Shown one piece after another: positions 1 through 10,618 of a DNA stretch of 64,000 nt. Both the position numbers and the translations under genes were made by a program. Under the pieces are notes generated by a model. That model did no database searches and was not told the origin of the DNA. It worked only from the letters and a program-made list of their open reading frames with translations. Numbering within the stretch: position 1 is the stretch's first letter; each line of letters opens with the position of its first letter. The stretch comes from Lolium rigidum (lineage: Eukaryota; Streptophyta; Magnoliopsida; Poales; Poaceae), in assembly GCF_022539505.1 (NCBI RefSeq), contig NC_061514.1:330877090-330941089 (forward strand), read 5' to 3'.

Positions 1-26
1 TGTCGCCTTTGTGCTGAGGTTCAGGC

Positions 27-159
27 TGTTAGTACAATATGCTTGTTGTATTATCAGGGGGCCAAAGGCCACAATATATAGTACATGTACAGGTGCACAT
101 ATGCAGAAAGCCCCTTAACATATGGGGAAACTACAATATATGGATATATACATCTAACA
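27..159 (-). repeat. 3' LTR of the copia element (133 bp)
   Basis: It begins TGTTAG and ends CTAACA, and it abuts a purine-rich tract on the inner side. It holds a TATA-like run (tatatata near 144-150) in the minus-strand promoter sense. The 26 bases to its left are flanking DNA too short to identify. Confidence 0.75.
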
Positions 160-172
160 CCCCCCCTCAACC
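160..172 (-). promoter_or_regulatory. polypurine tract of the copia element
   Basis: On the minus strand the sequence ttgagggggggtg directly precedes the LTR start TGTTAG. This is the expected position of the plus-strand DNA primer. The TRIM-like element at 54069 has the same arrangement (gaggggggatgttag). Confidence 0.7.
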
Positions 173-735
173 TCATGGTGGATCCACAACACTGAGTTTG
201 GAGAGTAAGAAATCATGCTGCGCTCGAGTCTGTGCCTTCGTAAAGAAATCCGCCAACTGCAAATCTGAAGGCACATAATGAACCGCAACAACATCATCTA
301 AAAAGCATCAACACCAATATGCTTGGTCAGCTCATGCTTGACCGGATCACGTGCAATACTGATAGCACCTGTACTGTCAGATAAAAGTGGAGTGGGTGTC
401 GTAACAGAGACCCCAAAATCTGCAAGCAACCACCGTAACCAAGTCACCTCAGCAATCAACAAAGCCATAGCCCGCAACTCAGCCTCAACACTCGAACGGG
501 AAACTGCGACCTGTTTCTTCGTCTTCCAAGCAACAAGCGAACCACCAAGAAACACACAGTAAGCGAGAAAGTGAACGACGATCCGTAGGATCGCTCGCCC
601 ACGTAGCATCCGAATAGCACTGGAGCTGGAGAGAGCTGGAACGGGGAAAGAAAAGGCGACGAGTGATCGTACCACGAAGGTAACGAAGAACACGGAGGAG
701 ATGACTATAGTGAACAGTGGTAGGAGCTGAGACAA
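167..735 (-). pseudogene. copia RNase H domain, C-terminal part of pol (frameshifted)
   Basis: The frame reads YCVFLGGSLVAWKTKKQ, then VSRSSVEAELRAMA, then TKHIGVDAF, which are RNase H landmarks of copia pol. It is out of frame with the upstream RT/RNase H segment; a single-base shift lies near 555-570. A second one-base shift near 300 turns the frame into a stop after GVDAF. In the alternative frame the expected tail (VHYVPSDLQLADFFTKA) continues almost to the polypurine tract. Confidence 0.8.
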
Positions 736-1021
736 ACTGACTCAGAATATGAACAGGATAAGAAATATCAGGACGAGTGACAACAAGATAAACAAGACTC
801 CCAACAAGATGGCGATAACGGGTGGGATCAGGAAGAGGATCACCATCAGTAGGACGAAGCTTAACATTAAGCTCCATAGGAGTATCAACCGTGCGCTCAT
901 CCCCAAGAGCAGCACGAGCAAGAAGATCCTGAATGTACTTTTCCTGGGAGATAGAAAAACCATCAGAAGTGGATGAAACCTCAATGCCAAGAAAATAGCG
1001 AAGAGGACCAAGATCAGTCAT
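485..1021 (-). pseudogene. copia reverse transcriptase C-terminal part and connection
   Basis: It starts MTDLGPLRYFLGIEV, the conserved motif that follows the RT palm in copia elements. It continues through YRHLVGSLVYL, TRPDISYPVHILSQF and RVLRYLRGT into the first RNase H motif (YSDATWASDPTDRRS). It is in the same frame as the upstream RT piece but separated from it by an in-frame TAG at 1028-1030. Confidence 0.85.
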
Positions 1022-1027
1022 AAGAAA

Positions 1028-1591
1028 CTAATCCCGAAGACGAGCCTTGACGAAGGCAATATACTCAGGATCATCACCAGTAATGATCATATCATCAACA
1101 TAGAGAAGAAGAAGAAGAGTACGTCCACGAGGAGAAGTGTGAACGAAAAGTGCTGGATCATGAAGACTAGGAGAGAAACCAGCAGCAGTCACCACAGAGG
1201 CAAAGCGCTCAAACCAGGCACGAGGGGCCTGTTTGAGACCATAGAGAGAACGTCGAAGACGACAAACCATCCCATCGGGAACAGAATACCCAGGAGGAGG
1301 CTGCATGTAAACCTCCTCACTCAACTCGCCATTAAGAAAAGCATTCCGGACATCAAGCCGGGAGACGGACCGGTGGCGAACGGAAGCAACAACAAGAAGG
1401 GTACGCACGGTAGTCATATGAGCCACAGGGGCAAAAGTCTCATCATAGTCACGGCCGTGCTCCCGCTGAAAACCACGAGCCACAAGACGCGCTTTATAGC
1501 GCTCAAGAGATCCATCGGAGCGAGTCTTAATTTTATAGACCCACTTACACGTGATGGGACGAACACCGAAGGGGGAGAAACAAGATCCCAA
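1028..1591 (-). pseudogene. copia reverse transcriptase, catalytic part
   Basis: It contains YKARLVARGF, DYDETFAPVAHMTTVR, LDVRNAFLNGEL, LYGLKQAPRAWFERF and the catalytic box LLLYVDDMIITGDD. These are the RVT_2 landmarks in the right order. The frame ends in a TAG (probably from CAG) exactly where the next in-frame segment resumes with MTDLGPLRYFL, so this nonsense change alone would truncate pol in the middle of RT. Confidence 0.9.
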
Positions 1592-1622
1592 GTGCCGGTG
1601 CGCTCAAGCGCAGCCGATCTCC

Positions 1623-2702
1623 TCAGCCATGGCAAGCTGCCATTCGGGATGACGCTCGGCATCCCGATAATAAGTCGGCTCGAAACGACAGAGAGACCAT
1701 ACCGACTAGGAGAGTAACGAGCTGGAGCACGACGCCGACGAACAGGCCGTGAAGGGGAAGCTCATCTGCAGAAGACAAGTCATCAGAAGAAGAGGAAGAA
1801 GGGACAGCATCGGAAGGAGCCGAAGCCGGAGAACGAGGAGTACTAGGTGGACTAGACGAACGAGAAGATGACGCCGAAGGGGGCGCATCAGAAGTAGGAG
1901 GGAGGGGAGGAGGGACAGCAGGGGGTGCATCCGGAAAAAGAAGAAAAGAGATATCATCCACCGGGTAAGTACCCGAGGTGGGGCGAGGATAGAAGGGACG
2001 CGTCTCATCAAACGTGACGTCACGAGAGATGCGCATCCGACGACCAACGGGATCCCAACAGCGATAGCCCTTATGCTCATCACTGTATCCGAGAAAAACA
2101 CACTCAACAGACTGAGCGGTCAGTTTCGTGCGTTCGCGAGGAGGCAGAAGGACATAGCAGACGCAACCAAATGAACGAAGAGTCGAGTAGTCCGGAGAAA
2201 CACCGGAGAGACGCTCGAGAGGAATGCCACCCCGTAGAGCAGCGGAAGGCTGAATGTTAATGAGGTGGGCCGACGTAGCAACAGCCTCAGCCCAGAAATG
2301 TGGCGGAAGAGAAGAAGCAATCATCATAGCACGGGTGGTCTCAAGAAGATGACGAGGCTTACGCTCGGCGACGCCATTTTGAGCATGCGCGCCGGGACAA
2401 GAAAACTGAGCGACGGTGCCCTCCGCAGCAAGGACACCACGAAGGTGCTGGGAGATATACTCACCAGCAGAATCAGCACGGAACACGCGAATGAGTGAGG
2501 AATACTGAGTGCGGACCATGGCTGCAAAACGCTGATAAATAGAGAGCACCTCACTGCGAGAGTGCATGAAAAACACCCAGGTGTACCGTGAAAAATCATC
2601 AATGAATAAGATATAGTATCGATGGCCCCCTTTCGAAGCGAAGGGAGCTGGACCCCAAACATCTGAATGGACTAAATCGAACGGTCGCTGAGCGACAGAC
2701 AC
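1623..2702 (-). pseudogene. copia integrase and linker
   Basis: Integrase core motifs are visible: HSDVWGPAP (first Asp), [11 protein letters not shown] (second Asp) and [19 protein letters not shown] (Glu). These are followed by the copia-type region [19 protein letters not shown] and [15 protein letters not shown]. After that comes a long Pro/Ser-rich linker (about residues 255-330), usual between integrase and RT. It is separated from the upstream zinc-finger segment by a one-base shift. Confidence 0.88.
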
Positions 2703-2734
2703 ACTAGTAGGATAAGGAAGCTGAATCTGTTTGC

Positions 2735-3079
2735 CTAACCTACAACCCCGACAAGGTAACGACCCATCTCCGAGACAGACCCTAGAAGGCCACGATGAAC
2801 CAAAGACGACAGGCGAGAGTCACAAAGGTGACCAAGATGATGATGCCACTGCTGAAAAGAGCCGGTGACAGAGGAAACAACCGGAGGAGAACTGACAGAT
2901 GGAGTGGCATCGGAAGGAACACGAAGCCAGTCTAACTCCCAAAGCCCCGGAGACTTACGGCTACGAGGGCCAGCTCCAACCAGGGCCTGTGTGCGATGAT
3001 CCTGAACCGCACAAGACTCAGCGTCAAGAATGACGCGACAACCGGAATCGGTGAGTCGGCTAGCAGAGAAAAGGTTCAT
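2735..3079 (-). pseudogene. gag-pre-integrase domain segment
   Basis: The motif [22 protein letters not shown] is the His-rich gag-pre-integrase landmark found N-terminal to copia integrase. The frame ends in a stop near 2735. In the neighbouring frame a Cys pair ([15 protein letters not shown]) continues into the integrase, which indicates a single-base shift at about 2750-2770. Confidence 0.75.
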
Positions 3080-3235
3080 CTGAAGGCGAGGAACATGAGA
3101 AACATCAGGGACAGAGAAAGAGGGAGTAGAAAGGGTGCCTCTACTAGAAACAGGAATAGAGGTACCATCAGCCGTGACAACACGGACATGAGAAATAAGA
3201 GACCGAAGAGCGAGACGGAATAGAAGACTCGGAGG

Positions 3236-4078
3236 TCATATGAAAGGAAGCTCCGTAATCCGGATACCACGGGGACATACTCGACCGTGTAGAAATTGGT
3301 GGTCGCGCAGTGCCGGAAGAGCCGGCCACGGAACCGAGCAGCGCCCGACGAGGAAGAGTCCGTAGTAGCGAGCGGACCACGAAGACCCCCGAGAATGTCC
3401 CGATCGAGAGAGTGCAACCGCAGAAGATCCCGAAGAGCCAGCCCGCCGACGATCCCGGAACCGCCGACGTAAACTGGGATCTCGCGTCCAACAGGTGGAG
3501 GAAGTGTGGCCAACCTTGCCACAGTAGGTGCAATGAGGACGAGGGCGGAGACTCGGACCGCGAGGCTGCTGACGTAAACTGGAATCCCAAGCATCAAGCA
3601 GGCGGTGAAGCTGCGCTATCTCATGCGCAGAGAGGGGCGCGACTGGAGAGGTCGACGTACAATCAGGTGCCGACGAGGAGCTATCACCCACACGCACAGA
3701 GGCCACCAAAGGGGGTGACGAAGAGCAACACGCCGATGAAGATAGAGTCGGCAAAGCGCGGTCATAACCACGTGAAGAGGCCGCGAAAGTCGATGTAGAG
3801 CGGCAGGCCGACGTAGACGGAGTCGACGAAGCGCGGCCATAACCGCGGGAAGAGGCCGCAAAAGTCGATGTAGAGCGGCGGGCCGATGTAGACGAAGTCG
3901 GCGAAGCGCGGGCGAGCCGCATGAAGAGGCCGCAAAAGTCGGTGAAGCGCGGCGAGTCGCGTGAAGAGGCCGCAAACGGCGACGAAGAATGGCTAGCCGT
4001 CATACACGGAGGCAACGGACAAATACCAAGTACCGAAGGGAGGCCCAAAGATAAGGCGGGATCAGCGGAAGAAGACAT
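3236..4078 (-). pseudogene. copia gag-like segment with Ser/Ala repeats and zinc knuckle
   Basis: The 280-residue frame starts MSSSADPALS and ends before the protease region. Its only recognisable domain is a CCHC zinc knuckle, CTYCGKVGHTSSTC, about residues 183-196. The upstream half is a Ser/Ala/Arg-rich tract with 25-residue repeats instead of the usual copia gag (UBN2-type) domain. Either the gag core has been lost by deletion or this is a divergent gag. A protease segment (IVDSGAS-like) should follow in another frame at 3168-3590, where YPDYGASFHMT is visible. Confidence 0.7.
3690..3930 (-). repeat. 75-bp tandem repeat inside copia gag
   Basis: About three degenerate copies of a 75-bp unit (for example 3767-3841 and 3842-3916) share the core gaggccgc-aaagtcgatgtag. 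Translated on the minus strand they give 25-residue repeats ending in TFAASSRGYG or TFAASSRGYD. Confidence 0.75.
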
Positions 4079-4162
4079 CGGGTAACAACAGCCGACGACA
4101 GTAAATTTTTTTTTTTAAATTATTAGATCAAGCGAGAGAGCAGAATCAGCCAGGCAGGGAGC

Positions 4163-4229
4163 AGCCAAGGAGCGGGCGGATCCACGCGTGAGAATCAGGC
4201 AGCCAGGGAGCGGGCGGATCCACGCGTGT
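4163..4229. repeat. short tandem duplication in the copia leader
   Basis: A 38-bp unit starting agccaaggagcgggcgg is repeated at 4201. It lies in the GC-rich 5' leader of the copia element (4079-4440), which shows no other recognisable feature apart from an oligo-T run at 4107-4117. Confidence 0.7.
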
Positions 4230-4499
4230 GTGTGCGGACGGAGGCGATCCTGGAGTAGAGAGAATCGGCCTCCCGAGCGGAATCGGCCACGGCCACGCGC
4301 GGGCTGATCGGGGCGGAGAGCAGCCAAGAGCGGGGCCAGCACGGAGACGAGCGGATCAGGAGACCTGGGAGGCGATCCGACCGAAGCCCTGATCCTCTGT
4401 TTGTCACCCTCACGCAGAGCTTCGGACAGGTCTTGCATGTCCAGTGCTGGAGCGAAAGCACCAGGGACCGAGAGCCAAGTCACTCCCACTCCAGAGAAT

Positions 4500-4750
4500 G
4501 AGGAGCTACCAGTAGTTCTGAGACCTTTGACAGAAGTCCTTGATATTCTCTAGGGCCATGAAAGTGAACCATCCAGTGCTTCAAGGGTTTCATAACCATC
4601 CACCAAGTCAGACCAAAGATGGTCATCAAATATCATAGAGTTCCTAAACTTCCAAATGCACCATAGAATGCAAGAGCATATGGAATTTAGAGCATAATTC
4701 TTTTTCCCGGAAAGCCAGAATCTGCTTATGGATTCAAAATTACTGCCTAA
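4500..4750 (-). pseudogene. LINE ORF2 C-terminal fragment, part 2
   Basis: The minus strand encodes RFWLSGKKNYALNSI, then LWCIWKFRNSMIFDD. This is the WxIWKxRN signature that follows the zf-RVT region at the end of grass LINE ORF2. The matching upstream half lies at 14010-14180. The two halves are contiguous once the Harbinger element and its TAA duplication are removed. Confidence 0.75.
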
Positions 4751-4787
4751 GAGCATCTTCAGTCGCGTCCCTCAAACCGTCCCCCAA
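4751..4787 (+). repeat. Harbinger left terminal inverted repeat
   Basis: It pairs with 13970-14006. The inner part (caaaccgtcccccaaa) matches tttgggggacggtttg at the right end. A subterminal repeat of the same core occurs at 4788-4810 and 13880-13920. Confidence 0.85.
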
Positions 4788-5144
4788 AGGGATTTGGGAC
4801 GCGCCGGACAAAAAAAGCGTTCCAGCCGCGTCCCCAAAGCCCATTTTTGTCCGGCGCGGCCCAATACGGTGTCCGGCGCCCCGAGCCCGTCCCCGTCCCA
4901 CAGGGGACGCTCCGGGGACGCCGGACACAACAAAAAGCGAGGCGAACCGACGCGGGGCCGACCCGTCAGCGGCACAGGGAAAATTCGTCTCACACTCCCA
5001 CCAAATCCCGCCGCTCCCGCCAAATCGCGCCTATACCGCCGCGCACAGGCCTCCCAAAACATATCCCGCCGCCGATTCATTTCTCCTATCCCGCCGATTT
5101 CTTTCTCCCTCCCGCCGTCCACCCGCCGCCGCTACCCTCTCTAC

Positions 5145-5450
5145 ATGGCGCCGCCGACAGCCCCCAAAAAGATGGCGAAGAAAGCGGCCAAGAAGCCGCC
5201 GGGCAATGGGACGAAAGGGGCGACAGCCGCCGCTCGCGAAGCCGCGGAAGGCGCCGGCTGCGAAGAAGAAGCTCGAAGGATGGACCGACGATCAATGGCA
5301 GCAAGATTGCCTCGCGCCGGAAGCTATCGACGGCGGAGCGGAAAGGACGGAGGGCGGCGGAGCTGGAGAAGAAGGCTCAGGCGGCGCGCCAGCACCAGCA
5401 CGTAATGGCCGGGTGTATCGCCGCCACCAACGCGAGCCCATGGAGTACGT
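5145..5450 (+). pseudogene. Harbinger ORF1, first part (before the insertion)
   Basis: An ATG at 5145 opens a basic N-terminus (MAPPTAPKKMAKKAAKKPPG). After a frameshift near 5225 the frame continues with KKLEGWTDDQW and, in a further frame, AERKGRRAAELEKKAQAARQ, then ends ATNASPWS at the retrotransposon. It is the start of a Myb/SANT-like ORF1 protein as carried by Pong/PIF-type elements. The last codons join in frame to the sequence after 12219. Confidence 0.6.
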
Positions 5451-7042
5451 TGATACGTCTCCAACGTATCGATAATTTCTTGTGTTCCATGCCACATTAT
5501 TGATGTTATCTACATGTTTTATGCACACTTTATGTCATATTCGTGCATTTTCTGGAACTAACCTATTAACAAGATGCCGGTGCCAGCTTGTCGTTTTCTG
5601 CCGTTTTTGGTTTCGTAAATCCTAGTAAAGAAATATTCTCGGAATTGGACGAAATAAAAGCCCAGGGGCCTATTTTCTCACGAAGCTTCCGAAGACCGAA
5701 GACGAAACGAAGTGGGGCCACGGGGAGCCAAACCCTAGGCGGCGCGCCCCCCTTGGCCGCGCCGCCCTGTCATCTGGGGCCCCTGTGCCGCCTCTTGACT
5801 TGCCCTTCCGCCTACTTAAAGCCTCCGTGACGAAACCCCCAGTACAGAGAGCCACGATACGGAAAACCTTACTGAGACGCCGTCGCCGCCGATCCCATCT
5901 CGGGGGATCCAGGAGATCGCCTCCGGCACCCTGCCGGAGAGGGGAATCATCTCCCGGAGGACTCTACACCGCCATGGTCGCCTCCGGAGTGATGGGTGAG
6001 TAGTCTACCCCGGGACTATGGGTCCATAGCAGTAGCTAGATGGTTGTCTTCTCCCCATTGTGCTATCATTGTCGGATCTTGTGAGCTGCCTATCATGATC
6101 AAGATCATCTATATGTAATTCTATATGTTGCGTTTGTTGGGATCCGATGAATAGAGAATACTTGTTATGTTGATTATCAAAGTTATGCTTATGTGTTGTT
6201 TATGATCTTGCATGCTCTCCGTTACTAGTAGATGCTCCGGCCAAGTAGATGCTTTTAACTCCAAGAGGGAGTACTTATGCTCGATAGTGGGTTCATGCCC
6301 GCATTGACACCTGGGACAAAGGATGTAAAGTTCTAAGGTTGTGTTGTGTCGTTGCCACTAGGGATAAAACATTAGTGCTATGTTCAAGGATGTAGTCACT
6401 AGTTACATTACGCACCATACTTAATGCAATTGTCTGTTGCTTTGCAACTTAATACTGGAGGGGGTTCGGATGATAACCCGAAGGTGGACTTTTTAGGCAT
6501 AGATGCAGTTGGATGGCGGTCTATGTACTTTGTCGTAATGCCCAATTAAATCTCACTATACTCATCATGATATGTATGTGCATTGTCATGCTCTCTTTAT
6601 TTGTCAATTGCCCAACCGTAATTTGTTCACCCAACATGCTGTTCGTCTTATGGGAGAGACACCTCTAGTGAACCGTGGACCCCGGTCCAATTCTCTTTAC
6701 CGAAATACAATCTACTCGCAATACTTGTTTTTACTGTTTTCTCGCAAACAATCATCTTCCACACAATACGGTTAATCCTTTGTTACAGCTAAGCCGGTGA
6801 GATTGACAACCTCACCGTTTCGTTGGGGCAAAGTATTTTGGTTGTGTTGTGCAGGTTCCACGTTGGCGCCGAATCTCCGGTGTTGCGCCGCACTACATCC
6901 CGCCGCCATCAACCTTCAACGTGCTTCTTGGCTCCTCCCGGTTCGATAAACCTTGGTTTCTTTCTGAGGGAAAACTTGCTGCTGTGCGCATCATACCTTC
7001 CTCTTGGGGTTGCCCAACGAACGTGTGAAATACACGCCATCA
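5451..7042 (+). repeat. 5' LTR of element A
   Basis: It starts TGATACGTCTCC and ends ACACGCCATCA. It matches 10619-12214 throughout, with scattered substitutions and short indels. A TATA-like tacttaaag lies near 5812, after the GC-rich tract typical of these LTRs. Confidence 0.92.
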
Positions 7043-7053
7043 AGCATATTTTC

Positions 7054-7070
7054 TGGCGCCATTGCCGGGG
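7054..7070 (+). promoter_or_regulatory. primer binding site (tRNA-Asp) of element A
   Basis: TGGCGCCATTGCCGGGG lies 11 bases after the LTR end. It is complementary to the 3' end of plant tRNA-Asp (ending ...CCCCGGCAACGGCGCCA) with one mismatch. Confidence 0.8.
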
Positions 7071-7136
7071 ATCTGAAGAAAAGTTACACCACAAAGATCT
7101 CTCACTCCCACGTCAACTACACGCCAGCATATTTTC

Positions 7137-7153
7137 TGGCGCCGTTGCCGGGG
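7137..7153 (+). promoter_or_regulatory. second tRNA-Asp primer-site copy
   Basis: TGGCGCCGTTGCCGGGG repeats the primer site 83 bp downstream, this time a perfect match to tRNA-Asp, within a duplicated block (acgcca-agcatattttc...). Only the first copy is next to the LTR. Confidence 0.7.
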
Positions 7154-7361
7154 AGATCAAGACACGCTGCAAGGGGAGTCTCCACTTCTCAATCTCTTTA
7201 CTTTGTTTTTGTCTTGCTTAGTTTTATTTACTACTTTGTTTGCTGCACTTATATCAAAATACAAAAAAAATAGTTGCTAGCTTTACTTTATTTGCTATCT
7301 TGTTTGCTATATTGAAAACACAAAAAAATTAGTTACTAGCATTTGCTTTACTTATTTCATC

Positions 7362-8006
7362 ATGTTTCCTTTTAATTTTACCACAAAGAACATACCGGTA
7401 GGACGTGGGTCTATAGTTGGGAGTAATAATATAGAAGAATTCTTCAACCATGTTAGTACCATTGAAAATTTTGAAGATAGACACTTGGTAGACCTTGCGC
7501 CTACTTATGAAATTGCTGCTGCGCATTTAGTTCGCTTGTTGGAAACCAAATTTGTTAATCTTAATCCTATAATCTAACACATGTTTTTCACACTTGGTGA
7601 TATGGAAGAAGGGGAAAAGAAAGATTTTGTTTTAGAAACCCTTCTTAGAGAATTTGGTGGTCTAGCAAGAGAAGCTAGAAAGGTCTTTGCTAAATTTAAT
7701 ATGCTTGGTTCTCCTACTAATTTTGTTAGTCTCCTCGAAAAGATGGATATGGATAGAATAAGATACACTAATAATATTGATGATGGAGGGGAGATCAAAG
7801 CACCAATACCATGCAAGCTCCTAGCTATGAATGATGCACTAGAAAATAATTATGCTTGGCTTGTTCCTGAAAATTTGTTTGATGAGAGTAGCACGCCTAA
7901 GACTAATGAAAAGGGAGATGCTAAAACTTATGTATCTAATATAATATGCCTGGTTGAGAAGAGCCCACACCCCGCTGTAGAAGTACCACCCTTTGATAAT
8001 ACTTGA
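7362..8006 (+). pseudogene. gag-like ORF of element A with an in-frame stop
   Basis: Two frames, 7362-7577 and 7581-8006, are in the same register and separated by a single TAA at 7575-7577 (probably from CAA). Together they would give about 214 residues. The protein is acidic to neutral, with stretches such as NIEEFFNHVSTIENFEDRHL and LLREFGGLAREARKVFAKF. I recognise no zinc knuckle or enzyme domain. It sits where gag belongs, so gag-like is an inference from position. The sequence after it (gctgaaaggcgttaaagaaaagcgc) closely resembles that following the ORFs of the elements at 37120 and 46493. Confidence 0.55.
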
Positions 8007-8640
8007 GATACACTTTCTCGCGCCTAGCTGAAAGGCGTTAAAGAAAAGCGCTTATGGGAGACAACCCATGTTTTTACCTACAGTACTTTGTTTTTATTTT
8101 GTGTCTTGGAAGTTGTTTACTACTGTAGCAACCTCTCCTTATCTTAGTTTTGAGTTTTGTTGTGCCAAGTTAAGCCGTTGATAGAAAAGTAAGTACTAGA
8201 TTTGGATTACTGCGCAGTTCCAGATTTCTTTGCTGTCACGAATCTGGGTCCACCTCCCTGTAGGTAGCTCAGAAAATTATGCCAATTTACGAGCATGATC
8301 CTCAGATATGTACGCAACTTTCATTCAATTTGAGCATTTTCATTTGAGCAAGTCTGGTGCCATTTTAAAATTCGTCAATACGAACTGTTCTGTTTTGACA
8401 GATTCTGCCTTTTATTTCGCATTGCCTCTTTCGCTATGTTGGATGAATTTCTTTGATCCACTAATGTTCAGTAGCATTATGCAATGTCCAGAAGTGTTAA
8501 GAATGATTGTGTCACCTCTGAATATGTCAATTTATATTGTGCACTAACCCTCTAATGAGTTGTTTCGAGTTTGGTGTGGAGGAAGTTTTCAAGGATCAAG
8601 AGAGGAGTATGATGCAACATGATCAAGGAGAGTGAAAGCT

Positions 8641-8728
8641 CTAAGCTTGGGGATGCACCCGGTGGTTCACCCCTGCATATATCAAGAAGACTCAAGCGTC
8701 TAAGCTTGGGGATGCCCAAGGCATCCCC
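8641..8728 (+). promoter_or_regulatory. duplicated polypurine-like motif and perfect hairpin
   Basis: CTAAGCTTGGGGATGC occurs at 8641-8656 and again at 8700-8715. The second copy forms a perfect 9-bp stem (GGGGATGCC at 8708-8716, loop CAA, GGCATCCCC at 8720-8728). The same 16-mer immediately precedes the 3' LTR at 10603-10618. Confidence 0.7.
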
Positions 8729-10602
8729 TTCTTCATCGACAAATTATCAGGTTCCTCCCCTGAAACTATATTTTTATTCGGCCACATCTTATGTGCTTTT
8801 TCTTGGAGCGTCAGTTTGTTTTTGTTTTTGTTTTGTTTGAATAAAATGGATCCTAGCATTCACTTTATGGGAGAGATACACGCTCCGCTGTAGCATATGG
8901 ACAAATATGTCCTTGGTTTCTACTCATAGTATTCATGGCGAAGTTTCTCCTTCGTTAAATTGTTATATGGTTGGAATTGGAAAATGATACATGTAGTAAT
9001 TGCTATAAATGTCTTGGGTAATGTGATACTTGGCAATTGTTGTGCTCATGTTTAAGCTCTTGCATCATATGCTTTGCACCCATTAATGAAGAAATACATA
9101 GAGCATGCTAAAATTTGGTTTGCATATTTGGTCTCTCTAAAGTCTAGATAATTTCTAGTATTGAGTTTGAACAACAAGGAAGACGGTGTAGAGTCTTATA
9201 ATGTTTACAATATGTCTTTTATGTGAGTCTTGCTGCACCGGTTCATCCTTGTGTTTGTTTCAAATAAGCCTTGCTAGCCTAAACCTTGTATCGAGAGGGA
9301 ATACTTCTCATGCATCCAAAATACTTGAGCCAACCACTATGCCATTTGTGTCCACCATACCTACCTATACTACATGGTATTTTCCCCGCCATTCCAAAGT
9401 AAATTGCTTGAGTGCTACCTTTAAAATTCCATCATTCACCTTTGCAATATATAGCTCATGGGACAAATAGCTTAAAAACTATTGTGGTATTGAATATGTA
9501 ATTATGCACTTTATCTCTTATTAAGTTGCTTGTTGTGCGATAACCATGTTTACTCGGGGAACGCCATCAACTCATTGTTGAATTTCATGTGAGTTGCTAT
9601 GCATGTTCGTCTTGTCCGAAGTAAGGGCGATCTACACCGAGTTGAATGGTTTGAGCATGCATATTGTTAGAGAAGAACATTGGGCCGCTAACTAAAGCCA
9701 TGATCCATGGTGGAAGTTTCAGTTTTGGACAAATATCCTCAAATCTCTAATGAGAAAAGAATTAATTGTTGTCAAATGCTTAAAGCATTAAAAGAGGAGT
9801 CCATTATCTCGTTGTCTATGTTGTCCCGGTATGGATGTCTAAGTTGAGAATAATCAAAAGCGAGAAATCCAAATGCGAGCTTTCTCCTTAGACCTTTGTA
9901 CAGGCGGCATAGAGGTACCCCTTTGTGAAACTTGGTTAAAGCATATGTATTGCGGTGATAATCCAGGTAGTCCAAGCTAATTAGGACAAGATGCGGGCAC
10001 TATTGGTACACTATGCATGAGGCTTGCAACTTATAAGATATAATTTACATGATGCATATGCTTTATTACTACCGTTGACAAAATTGTTTCATGTTTTCAA
10101 AATCAAAGCTCTAGCACAAATATAGCAATCGATGCTTTTCCTCTATGAGGACCATTCTTTTACTTTCAATGTTGAGTCAGCTCACCTATTTCTCTCCACC
10201 TCAAGAAGCAAACACTTGTGTGAACTCGTGCATTGATTCCTACATACTTGCTTATTGCACTTATTATATTACTCTATGTTGACAATATCCATGAGATATA
10301 CATGTTACAAGTTGAAAGCAACCGCTGAAACTTAATCTTCTTTTGTGTTGCTTCAATACCTTTACTTTGAATTATTGCTTTATGAGTTAACTCTTATGCA
10401 AGACTTATTGATGCTTGTCTTGAAGTGCTATTCATGAAAAGTCTTTGCTTTATGATTCACTTGTTTACTCATGTCATACACATTGTTTTGATCGCTGCAT
10501 TCACTACATATGCTTTACAAGTAGTATGATCAAGATTATGATGGCATGTCACTCCGTAAATTATCCGTGTTATCGTTTTACCCGGCTCGGGACGAGCAGT
10601 AA

Positions 10603-10618
10603 CTAAGCTTGGGGATGC
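10603..10618 (+). promoter_or_regulatory. polypurine tract of element A
   Basis: ctaagcttggggatgc directly abuts the 3' LTR. The same sequence is in the same place in elements B (44951) and C (51865). Confidence 0.7.

Larger units (their letters stand above)
27..4440 (-). mobile_element. Ty1/copia LTR retrotransposon, decayed, 5' end missing
   Basis: The minus strand carries, in order, a zinc-knuckle gag-like segment, gag-pre-integrase, integrase, reverse transcriptase and RNase H. Integrase before reverse transcriptase is the copia order. A 133-bp LTR with TGTTAG...CTAACA ends lies at the left, preceded by a polypurine tract. I find no second LTR and no initiator-Met tRNA primer site between 4080 and 4500, so the 5' end appears lost. 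The right boundary is uncertain (about 4440-4500), where the sequence passes into LINE DNA. The coding region has several frameshifts and stops, so the element is not autonomous. Confidence 0.88.
8007..10618 (+). other. conserved non-coding 3' domain of element A
   Basis: These 2.6 kb have no plausible ORF but match, block by block, 43064-44967 and 49271-51880 in the other two elements. Shared blocks include gattactgcgcag, gtgtggaggaagttttcaag and gagcaaacacttgtg-like text. It also holds the hairpin motif at 8701-8728. Confidence 0.75.

Noticed and set aside
1139..1717. 192-codon plus-strand ORF in the copia pol
   Set aside because: Antisense to reverse transcriptase and linker; no motif.
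4728..5503. Long plus-strand ORFs covering the Harbinger left end (225 and 218 codons)
   Set aside because: They start upstream of the transposon in LINE DNA or inside the TIR; only the part from 5145 resembles ORF1.
7574..7816. Minus-strand ORF in element A
   Set aside because: Antisense of the gag-like frame; no motif.
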